Source of the DNA: RGIG5612 sp045598285
Lineage (GTDB): Bacteria > Bacillota > Clostridia > Lachnospirales > Lachnospiraceae
Length of the DNA stretch: 64,000 bases
Assembly (NCBI GenBank): GCA_045598285.1
Contig: JAZLLU010000025.1
Span: forward strand, 1-64,000
Direction: 5' to 3'
Numbering within the stretch: position 1 is the stretch's first letter; every line of letters begins with the position of its first letter. A program made the translations under genes and the position numbers. Shown here piece by piece: positions 8,088 to 16,308 of this stretch. The notes beneath the pieces are model-generated. The model had not been told where the DNA came from, did no database searches, and worked only from the letters and a program-made list of their open reading frames with translations.

Positions 8088-9276
8088 ACTCAATAACATA
8101 TTCAAATCCATAACTCGACTCATTCACCAATCCAACTTTCGAGTTTGGGCAATCCAAGATTTTATTTATTACACTAAAATACGGATGTTTATATCTGTTA
8201 TCTGTTTCATAAGACACAATATTATAAACACCACTATATTCGCTTATGCTTCCACCATGATGAGGAATTAGAAGCACTAACGGTTTTGCTCTATGTCCAT
8301 ATGGCATACCTTTAAAAATAGTTTCCCACTCTTCTGCCTGTATTGTTTCATCTCCCGTTAGCAATGTACTCTCTAAATATCTATACGAAAATATCTTATG
8401 GTAACAATTAATATATTCTCTTTCCTTTTTTATCCATTCCATTGGATAAACCAAAACATCATTATCGATAGATAACGGATAATGCAAACATACAACTGAA
8501 TAAATATTTAAATTGTTGCCTAAATATTTTTTATATTTTTCTCGCAAGTCACTCATTATATTTCGATCTTTGATTGCTTCACATAATGAGTTTTTATCCA
8601 AAATGCTATTGATTTCTGATTTCAAGTCAGCGTATTCCTGACACTTCAACTCTTTCGTTATACAAAACCTAAAAGCCCAATCATTTCCCAAACGTACTAC
8701 TAAACGAAATTTTTTATTATATATTGGCATCCAGTAAAGTTTTTCATCTTTTTGTATTTTGTCATAAAACACTGTATCTTCTTCAATTTTTCTTGCTCCA
8801 ATATTATTGTATTCTTCACTATTTCTTTCATTGCCATCTAAATATATTATTTGTTTTACACCGTTAGTCCTAAAGTACTCTTCCGGATTAGAATAAAAAC
8901 TAACCATGAATTTCTTTTCCGTTAAAGTTGCATCTTGACTAATCTGTGCCGCATAAAAAAGTCGTTCCGTCTCACAGTAATATGGCATGATTACTGTTTC
9001 AACATCAACTTCTTCTAATAGCGCGGGTATCATATTTATATGATCTTCATGGAAATGCGAAATAACTAAAACATTTAAGCATTTTTTTGTTCCGGTTTCT
9101 GATTGATCCAATTGACTTACTAAATCATTAATTCCAGATTTTTTTCTTGATGTTTTTGTCATGCTCCCACAATCATAAACCATTGAAAAAGTTTTATCAC
9201 CATTTCGTAATATTGCCGAATAAAATAATCCTTGGCCTACTGGATGGAATTTACATCTTGCTGTTGTATCATTCAT
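8077..9276 (-). CDS. metallo-beta-lactamase-fold hydrolase, 3' end altered by IS
   Basis: A metallo-beta-lactamase-fold protein with the metal-binding motif HFHEDH (in VLVISHFHEDHINM). A second histidine cluster is near the C-terminus (LLIPHHGGS), as in ComEC/Rec2-like and RNA- or nucleotide-processing members. Substrate unknown. I prefer the ATG at 9276, six bases after GGAG. The longer reading from 9324 uses a GTG without a ribosome site, and its first codons fall in the dispersed repeat. The last codons (YVIECRG, stop) run into the truncated transposase, so the natural C-terminus was probably replaced or shortened by a few residues. It stands alone between repeats. Confidence 0.72.
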   Translation of the reverse strand: MNDTTARCKFHPVGQGLFYSAILRNGDKTFSMVYDCGSMTKTSRKKSGINDLVSQLDQSETGTKKCLNVLVISHFHEDHINMIPALLEEVDVETVIMPYYCETERLFYAAQISQDATLTEKKFMVSFYSNPEEYFRTNGVKQIIYLDGNERNSEEYNNIGARKIEEDTVFYDKIQKDEKLYWMPIYNKKFRLVVRLGNDWAFRFCITKELKCQEYADLKSEINSILDKNSLCEAIKDRNIMSDLREKYKKYLGNNLNIYSVVCLHYPLSIDNDVLVYPMEWIKKEREYINCYHKIFSYRYLESTLLTGDETIQAEEWETIFKGMPYGHRAKPLVLLIPHHGGSISEYSGVYNIVSYETDNRYKHPYFSVINKILDCPNSKVGLVNESSYGFEYVIECRG

Positions 9277-9319
9277 TCTCAACTCCGACATCACTTGCTC
9301 ATCTATTATAAGATCATTT

Positions 9320-9760
9320 TTCACGTCTTGCAGGGTTTTATTCAGTGAATTCTGGATTTCGCATAATATATTTTAACATTCATTATATTCTTTCATAAAA
9401 CATTGCACAAGGATTGCGTAAATACTTGATATTGTCTGCGAGAATTTTGTTTTTCATGTATCGCTGAATTGGGTTTAGAGAAATTCGGAGTACTTCTCGG
9501 CTGTTTGGCATTGATTTTGAATTTTTGCTAGGGCTTTTCTCCGATTTGCTTGCGACAACACCTTGACAATTAAGATTCGTTAATCAAAACTTCAACGATA
9601 GCATAAACGCAGAGGTCTGGTTTACCAGCTCTCTGTGTTATTAAAATCATACCTAAACAAACCATCAGGGTCCGGTTTTCCGGACCCTGACATTCATTAA
9701 TATTTTTTCTTTTCTCAGCCCCTACTAAAAGACCTTACTAAAGTGATTATCCACAAAAAA
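9320..9760 (+). repeat. dispersed repeat copy (middle and 3' modules)
   Basis: Non-coding. It includes a GCAGGGTTTTATTCAG block at the left, an AGAAATTCGGAGTACTTCTCG block near 9480, and the 3' hairpin GGGTCCGG-TTTT-CCGGACCC (about 9667-9686). The hairpin is followed by CATTCATTAATATTTTTTC and CAGCCCCTACTAAAAGACC. The 3' module recurs near 12,790, 34,570 and 36,390. Confidence 0.6.
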
Positions 9761-9771
9761 CAATGAGGTTT

Positions 9772-9840
9772 GGCATTTTAATTGCCGTTTTTTGTGGAAA
9801 ATTAAATGCCAATATTTATGGAAAAGTATTTGCCGTTTAT
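9772..9840 (+). repeat. solo right end of the IS21-like element
   Basis: About 70 bases nearly identical to 4890-4957 (TTTTAATTGCCG, GTGGAAAATTAAATGCC, TTTATGGAAAAGTA, TTGCCGTTTA). It directly follows the 3' module of the dispersed repeat. No transposase gene is associated, so it is a scar of an earlier insertion or recombination. Confidence 0.55.
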
Positions 9841-9873
9841 ATTTGTATTATACCTATCGAAAACATATCCCTT

Positions 9874-10515
9874 TTATTTAAAATAATAACATCCACTATC
9901 TAGGCATAATACTATTTCTTCTGGATCACCACCATTTTGCATTATACAAAAGCTTGCTTCTAATTTATCCCTACATTCACTTATAACTCTTTTTATTATT
10001 TTCATTTCTTTATTTGTAAATAAATCTTGTGACTTTTGATTTTTTGTTTTTAGTTCAGTTAAATCGGATAATTTTATTCGTATTCCATCTTCATGGTTTC
10101 TTCCTTTCCCTTTATATGCATAAACATGCGGTATGTTGCGTTCACTTCCCTCATCTCCATATAAATATAGTTTGATGCATGTTGTGATTTCTCCACCAAA
10201 TCCTCCAGGTAACCCTACTGAATACCAAATGATTATATTTTCTCCTAAATTATTTTGTTCAATAAAATCTTTTAATCCATATTTAAGATTAACTCTTATT
10301 GGATAATCACCTATTTGAAACTTAAATAATTCCTTTAAATATTCATTAGGCAGATACCCATCATTATGATTTTTTTCTTTTTTTAATAGCCACCTGATAA
10401 ATTCATTTATAGATGTTGACTCATCATATTCAAAATAATACTTATTATTTACAAATTCACCAGCAATTTCTGATGCATCAAACGATGTTACAATTGAAAC
10501 ATTTATTCTTTCCAT
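9874..10515 (-). CDS. DUF4160-like protein, long paralogue
   Basis: A 213-residue soluble protein. The middle contains GLPGGFGGEITTCIKLYLYG followed by IPHVYAYKGKGRNHEDGIRIKLSD. This mirrors the upstream 10540-10902 protein (GAGGGF..., CPHVHIQKG..., RIRLSD), so the two are paralogues sharing one domain. The PHVH-like core and following helix resemble DUF4160, small proteins often found in toxin-antitoxin-like pairs. The N-terminal 90 residues are unique to this copy. It follows its partner by 24 bases on the same strand. No strong ribosome site precedes the ATG. Function unknown. Confidence 0.6.
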   Translation of the reverse strand: MERINVSIVTSFDASEIAGEFVNNKYYFEYDESTSINEFIRWLLKKEKNHNDGYLPNEYLKELFKFQIGDYPIRVNLKYGLKDFIEQNNLGENIIIWYSVGLPGGFGGEITTCIKLYLYGDEGSERNIPHVYAYKGKGRNHEDGIRIKLSDLTELKTKNQKSQDLFTNKEMKIIKRVISECRDKLEASFCIMQNGGDPEEIVLCLDSGCYYFK

Positions 10516-10539
10516 AAAACTGTTTTTTTCTCAAATTCC

Positions 10540-10902
10540 TTATTTTAATCTAAATTCATAGTCTTGGTTTTCATACACAAGTTTTTTATTTTTCGGTTCT
10601 TGGTGCTTCTCCATCAAATTATAATTATCAATAAAAATTTGTTTATGCATGTCCAAAAATTTCAAAACTCTTTTTAAATCCTTTTTGTAAATTTTATGAG
10701 CATATTTTTCTTTTCCATCCATTATTTTTGTATCAGACAATCTTATTCTAACCATGGTATCTTTATTATTCCCCTTTTGAATATGCACGTGTGGACAATT
10801 TTTATGATTATCTTCTTTATTTTTAATACTAATAGTAATGTTGTTTTCTAATTCTTCAGAAAACCCTCCGCCTGCTCCTATGATAAATTGAATAAATAAC
10901 AT
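10540..10902 (-). CDS. DUF4160-like protein, short paralogue
   Basis: A 120-residue protein with the DUF4160 pattern: CPHVHIQKG, then RIRLSD, then a C-terminal helix (YKKDLKRVLKFLDMHKQIF). The chosen start is the ATG at 10902, which has GGAG six bases before it. The ATG at 10914 is the base right after the terminator T-run and has no ribosome site. The gene therefore begins immediately downstream of a structured RNA and intrinsic terminator (10915-11072), so expression would need read-through or processing. That layout resembles type III toxin-antitoxin loci, but the protein is not a recognised ToxN, TenpN or CptN toxin. Confidence 0.62.
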   Translation of the reverse strand: MLFIQFIIGAGGGFSEELENNITISIKNKEDNHKNCPHVHIQKGNNKDTMVRIRLSDTKIMDGKEKYAHKIYKKDLKRVLKFLDMHKQIFIDNYNLMEKHQEPKNKKLVYENQDYEFRLK

Positions 10903-10914
10903 TTCATTCTCCAT

Positions 10915-10950
10915 AAAAAACAAAGGAATTAGTCACAACTGACCAATCCC
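10915..10950 (-). terminator. intrinsic terminator between RNA and DUF4160 gene
   Basis: On the minus strand an 11-bp stem (10940-10950 with 10925-10935, two G-U pairs) closes a four-base GTTG loop and runs into TTTGTTTTTT. The start codon region of the DUF4160-like gene begins directly after the T-run. Confidence 0.8.
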
Positions 10951-11072
10951 TCGCTTTTTCTTTTTGGGATAGCTGACAACATATCACCTAATGCCGAGCG
11001 TTCATGGTATATTTTATGTCCCCCACTAGGGAAAGAGGTGCTATCCATTTCCTCTCAAAGAATTGCTTCTTC
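10915..11072 (-). ncRNA. candidate structured small RNA or leader
   Basis: A predicted transcript of about 150 bases from a near-consensus promoter to an intrinsic terminator. Nested pairing is visible by eye. A perfect 7-bp closing stem GGATAGC (11040-11046) pairs with GCTATCC (10967-10973). An inner long hairpin pairs 11006-11020 with 10975-10988 (GACAT..ATATACC with GGTGATATG..GTC). The 5' part has AGAGG facing CCTCT. It matches none of the common families I checked (6S, SRP, tmRNA, RNase P, T-box, usual riboswitches), and no tandem repeats were seen. It could be a type III-like RNA antitoxin, an attenuator leader, or a free small RNA. Confidence 0.6.
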
Positions 11073-11078
11073 AATCAC

Positions 11079-11107
11079 ATTATATGAGAATTGTATCTAA
11101 TTAGCAA
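11079..11107 (-). promoter_or_regulatory. strong sigma-A-type promoter of the small RNA
   Basis: TTGCTA (11102-11107), a 17-base spacer and a perfect TATAAT (11079-11084) predict a start near 11072. The remaining gap 11108-11288 holds only a weak hairpin (11243-11260) that may end abiH transcription. Confidence 0.75.
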
Positions 11108-11288
11108 GTGTTTTATATAAGAAGAAACGCATAGTTTTTGCCTACCACTTTTCTAATATAAACCGGATTTTTTCTCCCACTTTTGAAATTATGTTCAAAA
11201 TGTGGATTTTTTAATTCTTTTTCGAAATGTTCTAAATATACAAAACCATTTTGGAGGTTTGTCTTTGTGAAACTCAACAAAAGTTTAA

Positions 11289-12425
11289 TTATCCTTTTAA
11301 TATTGACGGTTTCACCATTATTTCTTTTATAATAAGTTTACCTGAAAATCTTAATAAATTAAGAAGAACCTTATGACTATTTTTATTTGTATCTTCTTCA
11401 TATTGATTTATCAATTGATAAACTGACTCTGTATAATTATTTATTATTTCTGCACGTCTATTCTCATCATACACATAAAACAAAAATGATATTTTCCCCA
11501 TTTGTTCAATTTCTGATGCATTAAATTTCATTTTAGTAAACAAGTAATAAAAATAATCATAATCCTGCTTGTTTAGAGAATGTCCAAAAACAACCGTTTC
11601 GCTTATTCCTGTATTATTTCTATTTGTATTGGTTTTATTTTTTCCATATGAATCTTGATAAATTCGCCTTGAGGTCTTTGTAAAAAATCTCAATTCAGGT
11701 ATTCTTTTTAATTCTGACTTTTTATCATCAATTCCAAAAATCGGATTATTTACATCTCCATTAATATGGTTAATCTGAATATTTTGATAATCTATTTTAG
11801 AGTAATTAAATGAATCTACTTGTCTACATCCCTTTGGAGCTAGATTCGCAATCAATATATTTGCCTTATGCGAATATGATTCTTCATTTGTAATAGCTGA
11901 TATATATTTGCCAAATCTTTTTTCAAATGTATTTAATTCATCTAATAATTTTTTGTAGAACTTTTCTTTATTTTTACTATGTTCCTTCCAATCGTTTATT
12001 ATAAAAAACATTATTAATATTTTATTAATGTCTTTATATTTACTTATATTATTTATTATACTGGTTTGTTCCCCATAATAATACTCGTGTAATAATTGAT
12101 ATATCTTATCCCAATAAAATGCTTTCTTCGAATTCCCCAAAAAAGATTCATGTATTGTTTCCTCAACATCACACCATTTTATTTTTTCACTATTTTTCTC
12201 TCCTGGAGAATGCAAATAAAACAATATATCCCAACAAGTAATCTTAGAATTATTAGTGTAAGTTTTGTTTGCTACGCGATACCCATTTGTGTCAATTTCT
12301 GCTTTCCACCATTCTACTTCTTTCTTAAACTGCTGATATTCCTTAGAATTAAAATAATCAGAATATTTTGATTTGACTTCTAAAAACAAATCGAAGCCGT
12401 TCCCTATTACTAGCAAAGCACTCAT
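11289..12425 (-). CDS. abiH: AbiH-family abortive infection protein
   Basis: The N-terminus SALLVIGNGFDLFLEVKSKY carries the AbiH hallmark NGFDL followed by a lysine and a tyrosine. The C-terminal half contains VVFGHSLNKQDYDYFYYLF, the second conserved AbiH segment. AbiH proteins give abortive phage resistance in lactococci; the mechanism is not settled. At about 378 residues it is near the family's usual length. The start at 12425 has AGGGAGG seven bases upstream. A longer frame from 12461 would read through this ribosome site. It is flanked by a dispersed repeat upstream and by the RNA/DUF4160 unit downstream, in line with a mosaic defence region. Confidence 0.85.
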   Translation of the reverse strand: MSALLVIGNGFDLFLEVKSKYSDYFNSKEYQQFKKEVEWWKAEIDTNGYRVANKTYTNNSKITCWDILFYLHSPGEKNSEKIKWCDVEETIHESFLGNSKKAFYWDKIYQLLHEYYYGEQTSIINNISKYKDINKILIMFFIINDWKEHSKNKEKFYKKLLDELNTFEKRFGKYISAITNEESYSHKANILIANLAPKGCRQVDSFNYSKIDYQNIQINHINGDVNNPIFGIDDKKSELKRIPELRFFTKTSRRIYQDSYGKNKTNTNRNNTGISETVVFGHSLNKQDYDYFYYLFTKMKFNASEIEQMGKISFLFYVYDENRRAEIINNYTESVYQLINQYEEDTNKNSHKVLLNLLRFSGKLIIKEIMVKPSILKG

Positions 12426-12469
12426 TTTATTCCTCCCTGTTAAATCTTTTATATTTTCCACTAAATATT

Positions 12470-12895
12470 ATTGTATATTGCTATTTCACATTCATACCAA
12501 ATCAAATTATAAACGATTACTTTTTGACATTCCAACCAACGTTGATAGTATTTTTCATGTCTCGCAGGGTTTTACTCAGAAAATTTCGGATGGGATGCCC
12601 GGGTTTTTGAATTTTAAAATTGTTTTTTAGGGGTTTAAATCCGAATTTAAGAATTAAAACAAAGCCAGTTGCTTCGCGAGCCCTTGATATTGCATGGTTG
12701 ATTGCACGTTTGTAAAAAACTGCAAATGAAGGAGTCTAATCAGCTTATGACGATATAAGTAACAAATATTTTGGCTAAACAATAGCTCAAGGTCCGGTTT
12801 CCCGGACCCTGACATTCATTAATATTTTTTCTTTTCTTAGCCCCTACTAAGAGACCCTATCGAAGGGAAACCCCACTAAGGTTTGATTATCCAAA
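12470..12895 (+). repeat. full-length copy of the dispersed non-coding repeat
   Basis: This is the most complete copy. It has the 5' module (TTTTTGACATTCCAACCAAC, GTTGATAG), a GTCTCGCAGGGTTTTACTC block, AGTTGCTTCGCGAGCCCTTG, a CAAATATTTTGGCTAAACAA block, and the hairpin GGTCCGG-TTTC-CCGGACC. Next come CATTCATTAATATTTTTTC and CCCCTACTAAGAGACC, ending GGTTTGATTATCC. The second near-complete copy is at 36,130-36,475. No open frame of note. 12,896-12,979 holds nothing else that I can name. Confidence 0.7.
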
Positions 12896-12979
12896 TTTGT
12901 TTGCATATATTCAACTACTGGCTCATCATGCATCCATTCAAGCATAAATGGTACATCTTTTTTTCAAGCTTTCTAAGGT

Positions 12980-13381
12980 TCATTTAAGTTCACTTCTTAT
13001 TTGTGTTGACGAAATTCCTGGTGTCCTTTTTAGTCTCGCAACTTCTTTGCCATTATTTTGACACCATTCTTTTATTTGGTCAAACCTTTCGCCCGTGTGG
13101 TCCTCACCTAAGCACAAAACATCAAAGTCAAAATCTTGAATTGTATCTTTGTTTATATGTTTATACTCAACAACCTCGTTAACTATGCCTATCGAACTAA
13201 TTAATTCCATTCTTTCTTCTGTAGAATAAAATAGTTCTTGATCTGGTTTATACATTTTTGTACATTCACCATCTTGTACGGCCACAATCAAATAATCTCC
13301 ATGTTGTATTGCTTGTTTAAGCAATCTTAAATGTCCTAAATGAAAATAATCAAAGACACCAAATAACAATACCTTTTTCAT
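12980..13381 (-). CDS. TagD/GCT-type cytidylyltransferase
   Basis: A 133-residue enzyme of the cytidylyltransferase superfamily that joins CMP from CTP to a phospho-alcohol. The N-terminus KVLLFGVFDYFHLGHLRLL has the nucleotide-binding HxGH motif (HLGH). The C-terminus has ISSTQIR, the other signature (ISST.IR). The length fits glycerol-3-phosphate cytidylyltransferases such as TagD, but phosphocholine, phosphoethanolamine and other phospho-alcohols use the same fold, so the substrate is open. It is the last gene of the kinase-DctPQM operon, 18 bases after dctM. This suggests it activates the imported and phosphorylated compound for LicD-type transfer. Confidence 0.85.
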   Translation of the reverse strand: MKKVLLFGVFDYFHLGHLRLLKQAIQHGDYLIVAVQDGECTKMYKPDQELFYSTEERMELISSIGIVNEVVEYKHINKDTIQDFDFDVLCLGEDHTGERFDQIKEWCQNNGKEVARLKRTPGISSTQIRSELK

Positions 13382-13399
13382 TAATAATCCTTTCTAGTT

Positions 13400-14719
13400 T
13401 TACGCTAGGCCAAATAATCTTGGTAGAAATAATCCATACGCAGGAACATATGTTGTAATAATTAATGTTGGGAGCCATGCAAAAGCTATTAATGCCATAT
13501 CTGGTCCTAACATATCTTTTAGTTCTGCTCCTGTAATTCTTCCTGATAAATAAAGCAGTGGTGCTGTAGGTGGAGTTACATTTCCCATACCAATATTCAC
13601 GCCCAATATAGCCGCAAAATGAATTGGGCTAACTCCTAAAGCTGTTACAATTGGTAAAAGTATTGGTGTTGCCAAAACCGTTGCTGAACAATCATCCATA
13701 AGCATACCAAGAATAATCATAAAAATATTTATCATTATAAGAATAACAATTTTACTCTCCGAAATTGATGTTAAGAAATTTAAGATTGTATTTGGTAAAT
13801 TTTCGCTTATATAAAGTCTACTTAAAATCTGAACAGAGAAAAGCATAATCATAATTGTTCCTGCCGTTTCACCTGCTTGAATTAAAGCCGTTTTAAGTTC
13901 TTTTCCCCTTATTTTTTTGTAGTATAAAATTCCAACTGGAATAGCATATATTACTGATAAGGCTGCCGCTTCTGTTGCAGTTAAAATTCCACCATAGATA
14001 GAACCTAGAATAATAACGGGCATAATAAGTGCTGGTATTGCACTTGCTCCCCTATGTTCTGCTTTTGCAAGTCTTTTTTCTTCTTGTCTTCTAGCTTTTT
14101 CAACCATTTTATCTACAACTTTTATATTAGGATTTCTCTTTGCATACCAAAGTTGTACGAGTGAAAATAAAACCATTAAAGTAAGTCCTGGAATAACAGT
14201 AGCTAAGAAGCACGCTAACACTGACTCGCCAGATGCCCATGCATATAATATCATAAGCATTGAAGGTGGAATTAATATTCCAAGAACTCCCGAGGATGCA
14301 ACTAGTGCACCTATTAATCCGTCTGGATATCCATTTTGTTTAAGTCTTGGAATCATTATAGAACCAATACATGAAATTGTTGCAGATGAAGAACCTGAAA
14401 CGGCACCAAATACTGCACAAGCAACTACCGTTACAATTCCTAATCCGCCTTTTGACTTTCCAACAAAACGTTCAACGGTAGATATTAATGCCTCTCCAAT
14501 ACCTCCCTTATCCATTATCGCGCCTGCTAGCACAAATAAAGGTATCGTAAGCATTAAAATAGAATTTGTCTTATTGTAACCAAATGCCATTAAAAATGAC
14601 GAATCATATCCACCTAAAAAACATATACTTGCTGCAGAAGCAAGGAACGCAAATGGAATTGGAACGCCAATAATTAATGTAACCAGAAGGATAATAAGTG
14701 CAATTACTATAAGTTTCAT
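13400..14719 (-). CDS. dctM: TRAP transporter large permease (DctM)
   Basis: A 439-residue integral membrane protein with about 12 hydrophobic segments and typical DctM features. Examples are the N-terminal GVPIPFAFLASA, the GAVSGSSSATISCIGSIMIP segment near residues 107-126, and PPTAPLLYLSGRITG near the end. It couples sodium-driven uptake to the DctP binding protein with DctQ. It overlaps dctQ by four bases and precedes the cytidylyltransferase gene by 18. TRAP systems normally import organic acids. Its presence in a polysaccharide operon beside a kinase and a cytidylyltransferase is unusual and suggests that the cargo feeds a surface decoration. Confidence 0.92.
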   Translation of the reverse strand: MKLIVIALIILLVTLIIGVPIPFAFLASAASICFLGGYDSSFLMAFGYNKTNSILMLTIPLFVLAGAIMDKGGIGEALISTVERFVGKSKGGLGIVTVVACAVFGAVSGSSSATISCIGSIMIPRLKQNGYPDGLIGALVASSGVLGILIPPSMLMILYAWASGESVLACFLATVIPGLTLMVLFSLVQLWYAKRNPNIKVVDKMVEKARRQEEKRLAKAEHRGASAIPALIMPVIILGSIYGGILTATEAAALSVIYAIPVGILYYKKIRGKELKTALIQAGETAGTIMIMLFSVQILSRLYISENLPNTILNFLTSISESKIVILIMINIFMIILGMLMDDCSATVLATPILLPIVTALGVSPIHFAAILGVNIGMGNVTPPTAPLLYLSGRITGAELKDMLGPDMALIAFAWLPTLIITTYVPAYGLFLPRLFGLA

Positions 14720-15252
14720 TGTTTATCCTCCTGTTCGTTTTTTGTAATTTTTATTAATTGTAATTTTTTAATTCCCAAAACTAAATCTCTAATACAATAA
14801 ATTGTCCATGCTATAAATGAAATAGCAATCGGTAATACTGCAATTACCACAGGGAACCTAAAAACGTTTGACCTTGCATTCATATTAATATTCCATATAA
14901 CATATTCTACTGACCAAACACTCGCAAGGATTGACACAGCTAAATTTACTACATATCTAATAATGCTAATTATATTTAACACTTTTTTATTTTTTATAAA
15001 CATGTCAACCATTTCCGCTTTTATTTGTGTGTCGTGCTTTGCCGCCAATGCGCTACCAATAAAATAAAGCCAAAATGCAGCTAACAAAATCAATTCTTCG
15101 GATCCATAAAAATCCGTATGTATTACGTATCTTAAAAAAGCGCCTGCGAAAATTAAGCCGCAAACAGCTATTCCTGTAATAACAAGTATCCAGTTTGCTA
15201 TCCATTCTGATATATTATCAATTGTTTTTAGAAAACTTACTTTATTTTTCAT
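14716..15252 (-). CDS. dctQ: TRAP transporter small permease (DctQ)
   Basis: A 178-residue protein with four predicted membrane segments (WILVITGIAVCGLIFAGAFL; LILLAAFWLYFIGSALAAKH; the IIRYVVNLAVSILASV region; FPVVIAVLPIAISFIAW), the standard DctQ layout. The charged loop after the second segment (KHDTQIKAEMV) matches the family pattern GxxLAxxxxxHIxVD. It lies between dctP (7-base gap) and dctM (4-base overlap). Confidence 0.9.
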   Translation of the reverse strand: MKNKVSFLKTIDNISEWIANWILVITGIAVCGLIFAGAFLRYVIHTDFYGSEELILLAAFWLYFIGSALAAKHDTQIKAEMVDMFIKNKKVLNIISIIRYVVNLAVSILASVWSVEYVIWNINMNARSNVFRFPVVIAVLPIAISFIAWTIYCIRDLVLGIKKLQLIKITKNEQEDKQ

Positions 15253-15259
15253 AATCTTT

Positions 15260-16285
15260 TTATTTCAACATATCCTTGATATCTTCAAGAAAATCTTCGC
15301 CCATATTCTTTGCAAGTTCCGGCCAAACATTTTCTCTAACATCTTTTGCTATGGCAGCTCTTTCTTCATCTGTAAATTCAATAATTTGTATTCCTTTTTC
15401 TGCCATCATATCCATATATTTTTGATCATCTGCTTTAGCAATTTCAAAACTATTATCACATTCTTCTTGAATTATTTTTGTAATTGCCTCTTGATCTTGT
15501 GGTAAAAGCTTTTGGAAAAATTGTTCATTCATCATTATTTGGGTTGCTTCTTGTGTAATCATATAATGATAATAATATTTAATTACATCTCTAAAATATA
15601 AGTAGTTTAAATTTGGAGGTCCTCCCATCCAGCCATTAACAGTTCCTGTTTGGATTGCTGTATATGTATCTGTATATGCAATTGTTGACGTTCTAAAACC
15701 TAATCTTCTTGTTGCGAGTGCAAAACTATCTAAACTTGGAACACGAATTAAAGTTCCCTTATCTGTATCTGACTTTTTAGGATTTTTTATTTCCTTAGCT
15801 GTTCCTACACCACTAAATCCTTCACAGAATATACCAAAGGAATGTATTCCAACTTTTTGTGCCGCTTCGTACACACCCTTAAAGAGCACTCCGTCTCTAT
15901 CATAAGCTACTTTTAGCTCTTCATAATTCGATCCTAAATAAGGAAGCATTGAAGCCGTCATTTTAGGATCATAATTATCAGGTGCAGAAATATGGCACAT
16001 TTCAATTGTGCCCATCATTAATTCTTGAACTGTTGATGTGTAATCTCCTAATGAACTATCTGTATATAGATCAACCGTTACTCTACCTTCTGTGGCTTTC
16101 TCAATAGCTGCACATATTCTTCTATCTGCTTCACTAGCTATAGAATCTGTTGGATGCTGATTAGCAAAACGAATCTTAACTGGTGTAAAGCTAGATGTGT
16201 CCGTGTTATTTGTTTTTCCGCCACATGCACATAGAATAACTGCACTAACAAGTACTAATCCTATAATAGCCTTTACTTTTTTCAT
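15260..16285 (-). CDS. dctP: TRAP substrate-binding lipoprotein (DctP)
   Basis: A secreted binding protein with a lipoprotein signal: MKKVKAIIGLVLVSAVILC ends at the lipobox cysteine, so it is membrane-anchored. The mature part keeps the TRAP binding-protein pattern, including IRVPSLDSFALATRRLGFR. The arginine in it normally salt-bridges the substrate carboxylate. YTAIQTGTVNGWMGGP corresponds to the usual A-Q-x-G-x-V-D-G segment. I start at 16285 because GAGGATAG lies upstream and the signal peptide begins there; a frame from 16348 would add a useless extension. The preserved arginine argues for a carboxylated cargo rather than plain choline. Confidence 0.9.
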   Translation of the reverse strand: MKKVKAIIGLVLVSAVILCACGGKTNNTDTSSFTPVKIRFANQHPTDSIASEADRRICAAIEKATEGRVTVDLYTDSSLGDYTSTVQELMMGTIEMCHISAPDNYDPKMTASMLPYLGSNYEELKVAYDRDGVLFKGVYEAAQKVGIHSFGIFCEGFSGVGTAKEIKNPKKSDTDKGTLIRVPSLDSFALATRRLGFRTSTIAYTDTYTAIQTGTVNGWMGGPPNLNYLYFRDVIKYYYHYMITQEATQIMMNEQFFQKLLPQDQEAITKIIQEECDNSFEIAKADDQKYMDMMAEKGIQIIEFTDEERAAIAKDVRENVWPELAKNMGEDFLEDIKDMLK

Positions 16286-16308
16286 AATACTATCCTCTCT
16301 TATTTCAA

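Noticed and set aside
10915..11072. Assignment of the structured RNA to 6S RNA, SRP RNA, T-box or a known riboswitch
   Set aside because: None of the conserved sequences of these families could be found; it is left as an unassigned candidate.
10915..11072. Classical type III antitoxin with tandem repeats
   Set aside because: No tandem repeats of 20-50 bases are visible and the adjacent protein is DUF4160-like, not a ToxN/TenpN/CptN toxin; only the layout is similar.
13400..16285. Sialic acid import by the TRAP genes
   Set aside because: No sialic acid synthesis, activation or catabolic genes are in the window, and the motif evidence is general for TRAP systems.
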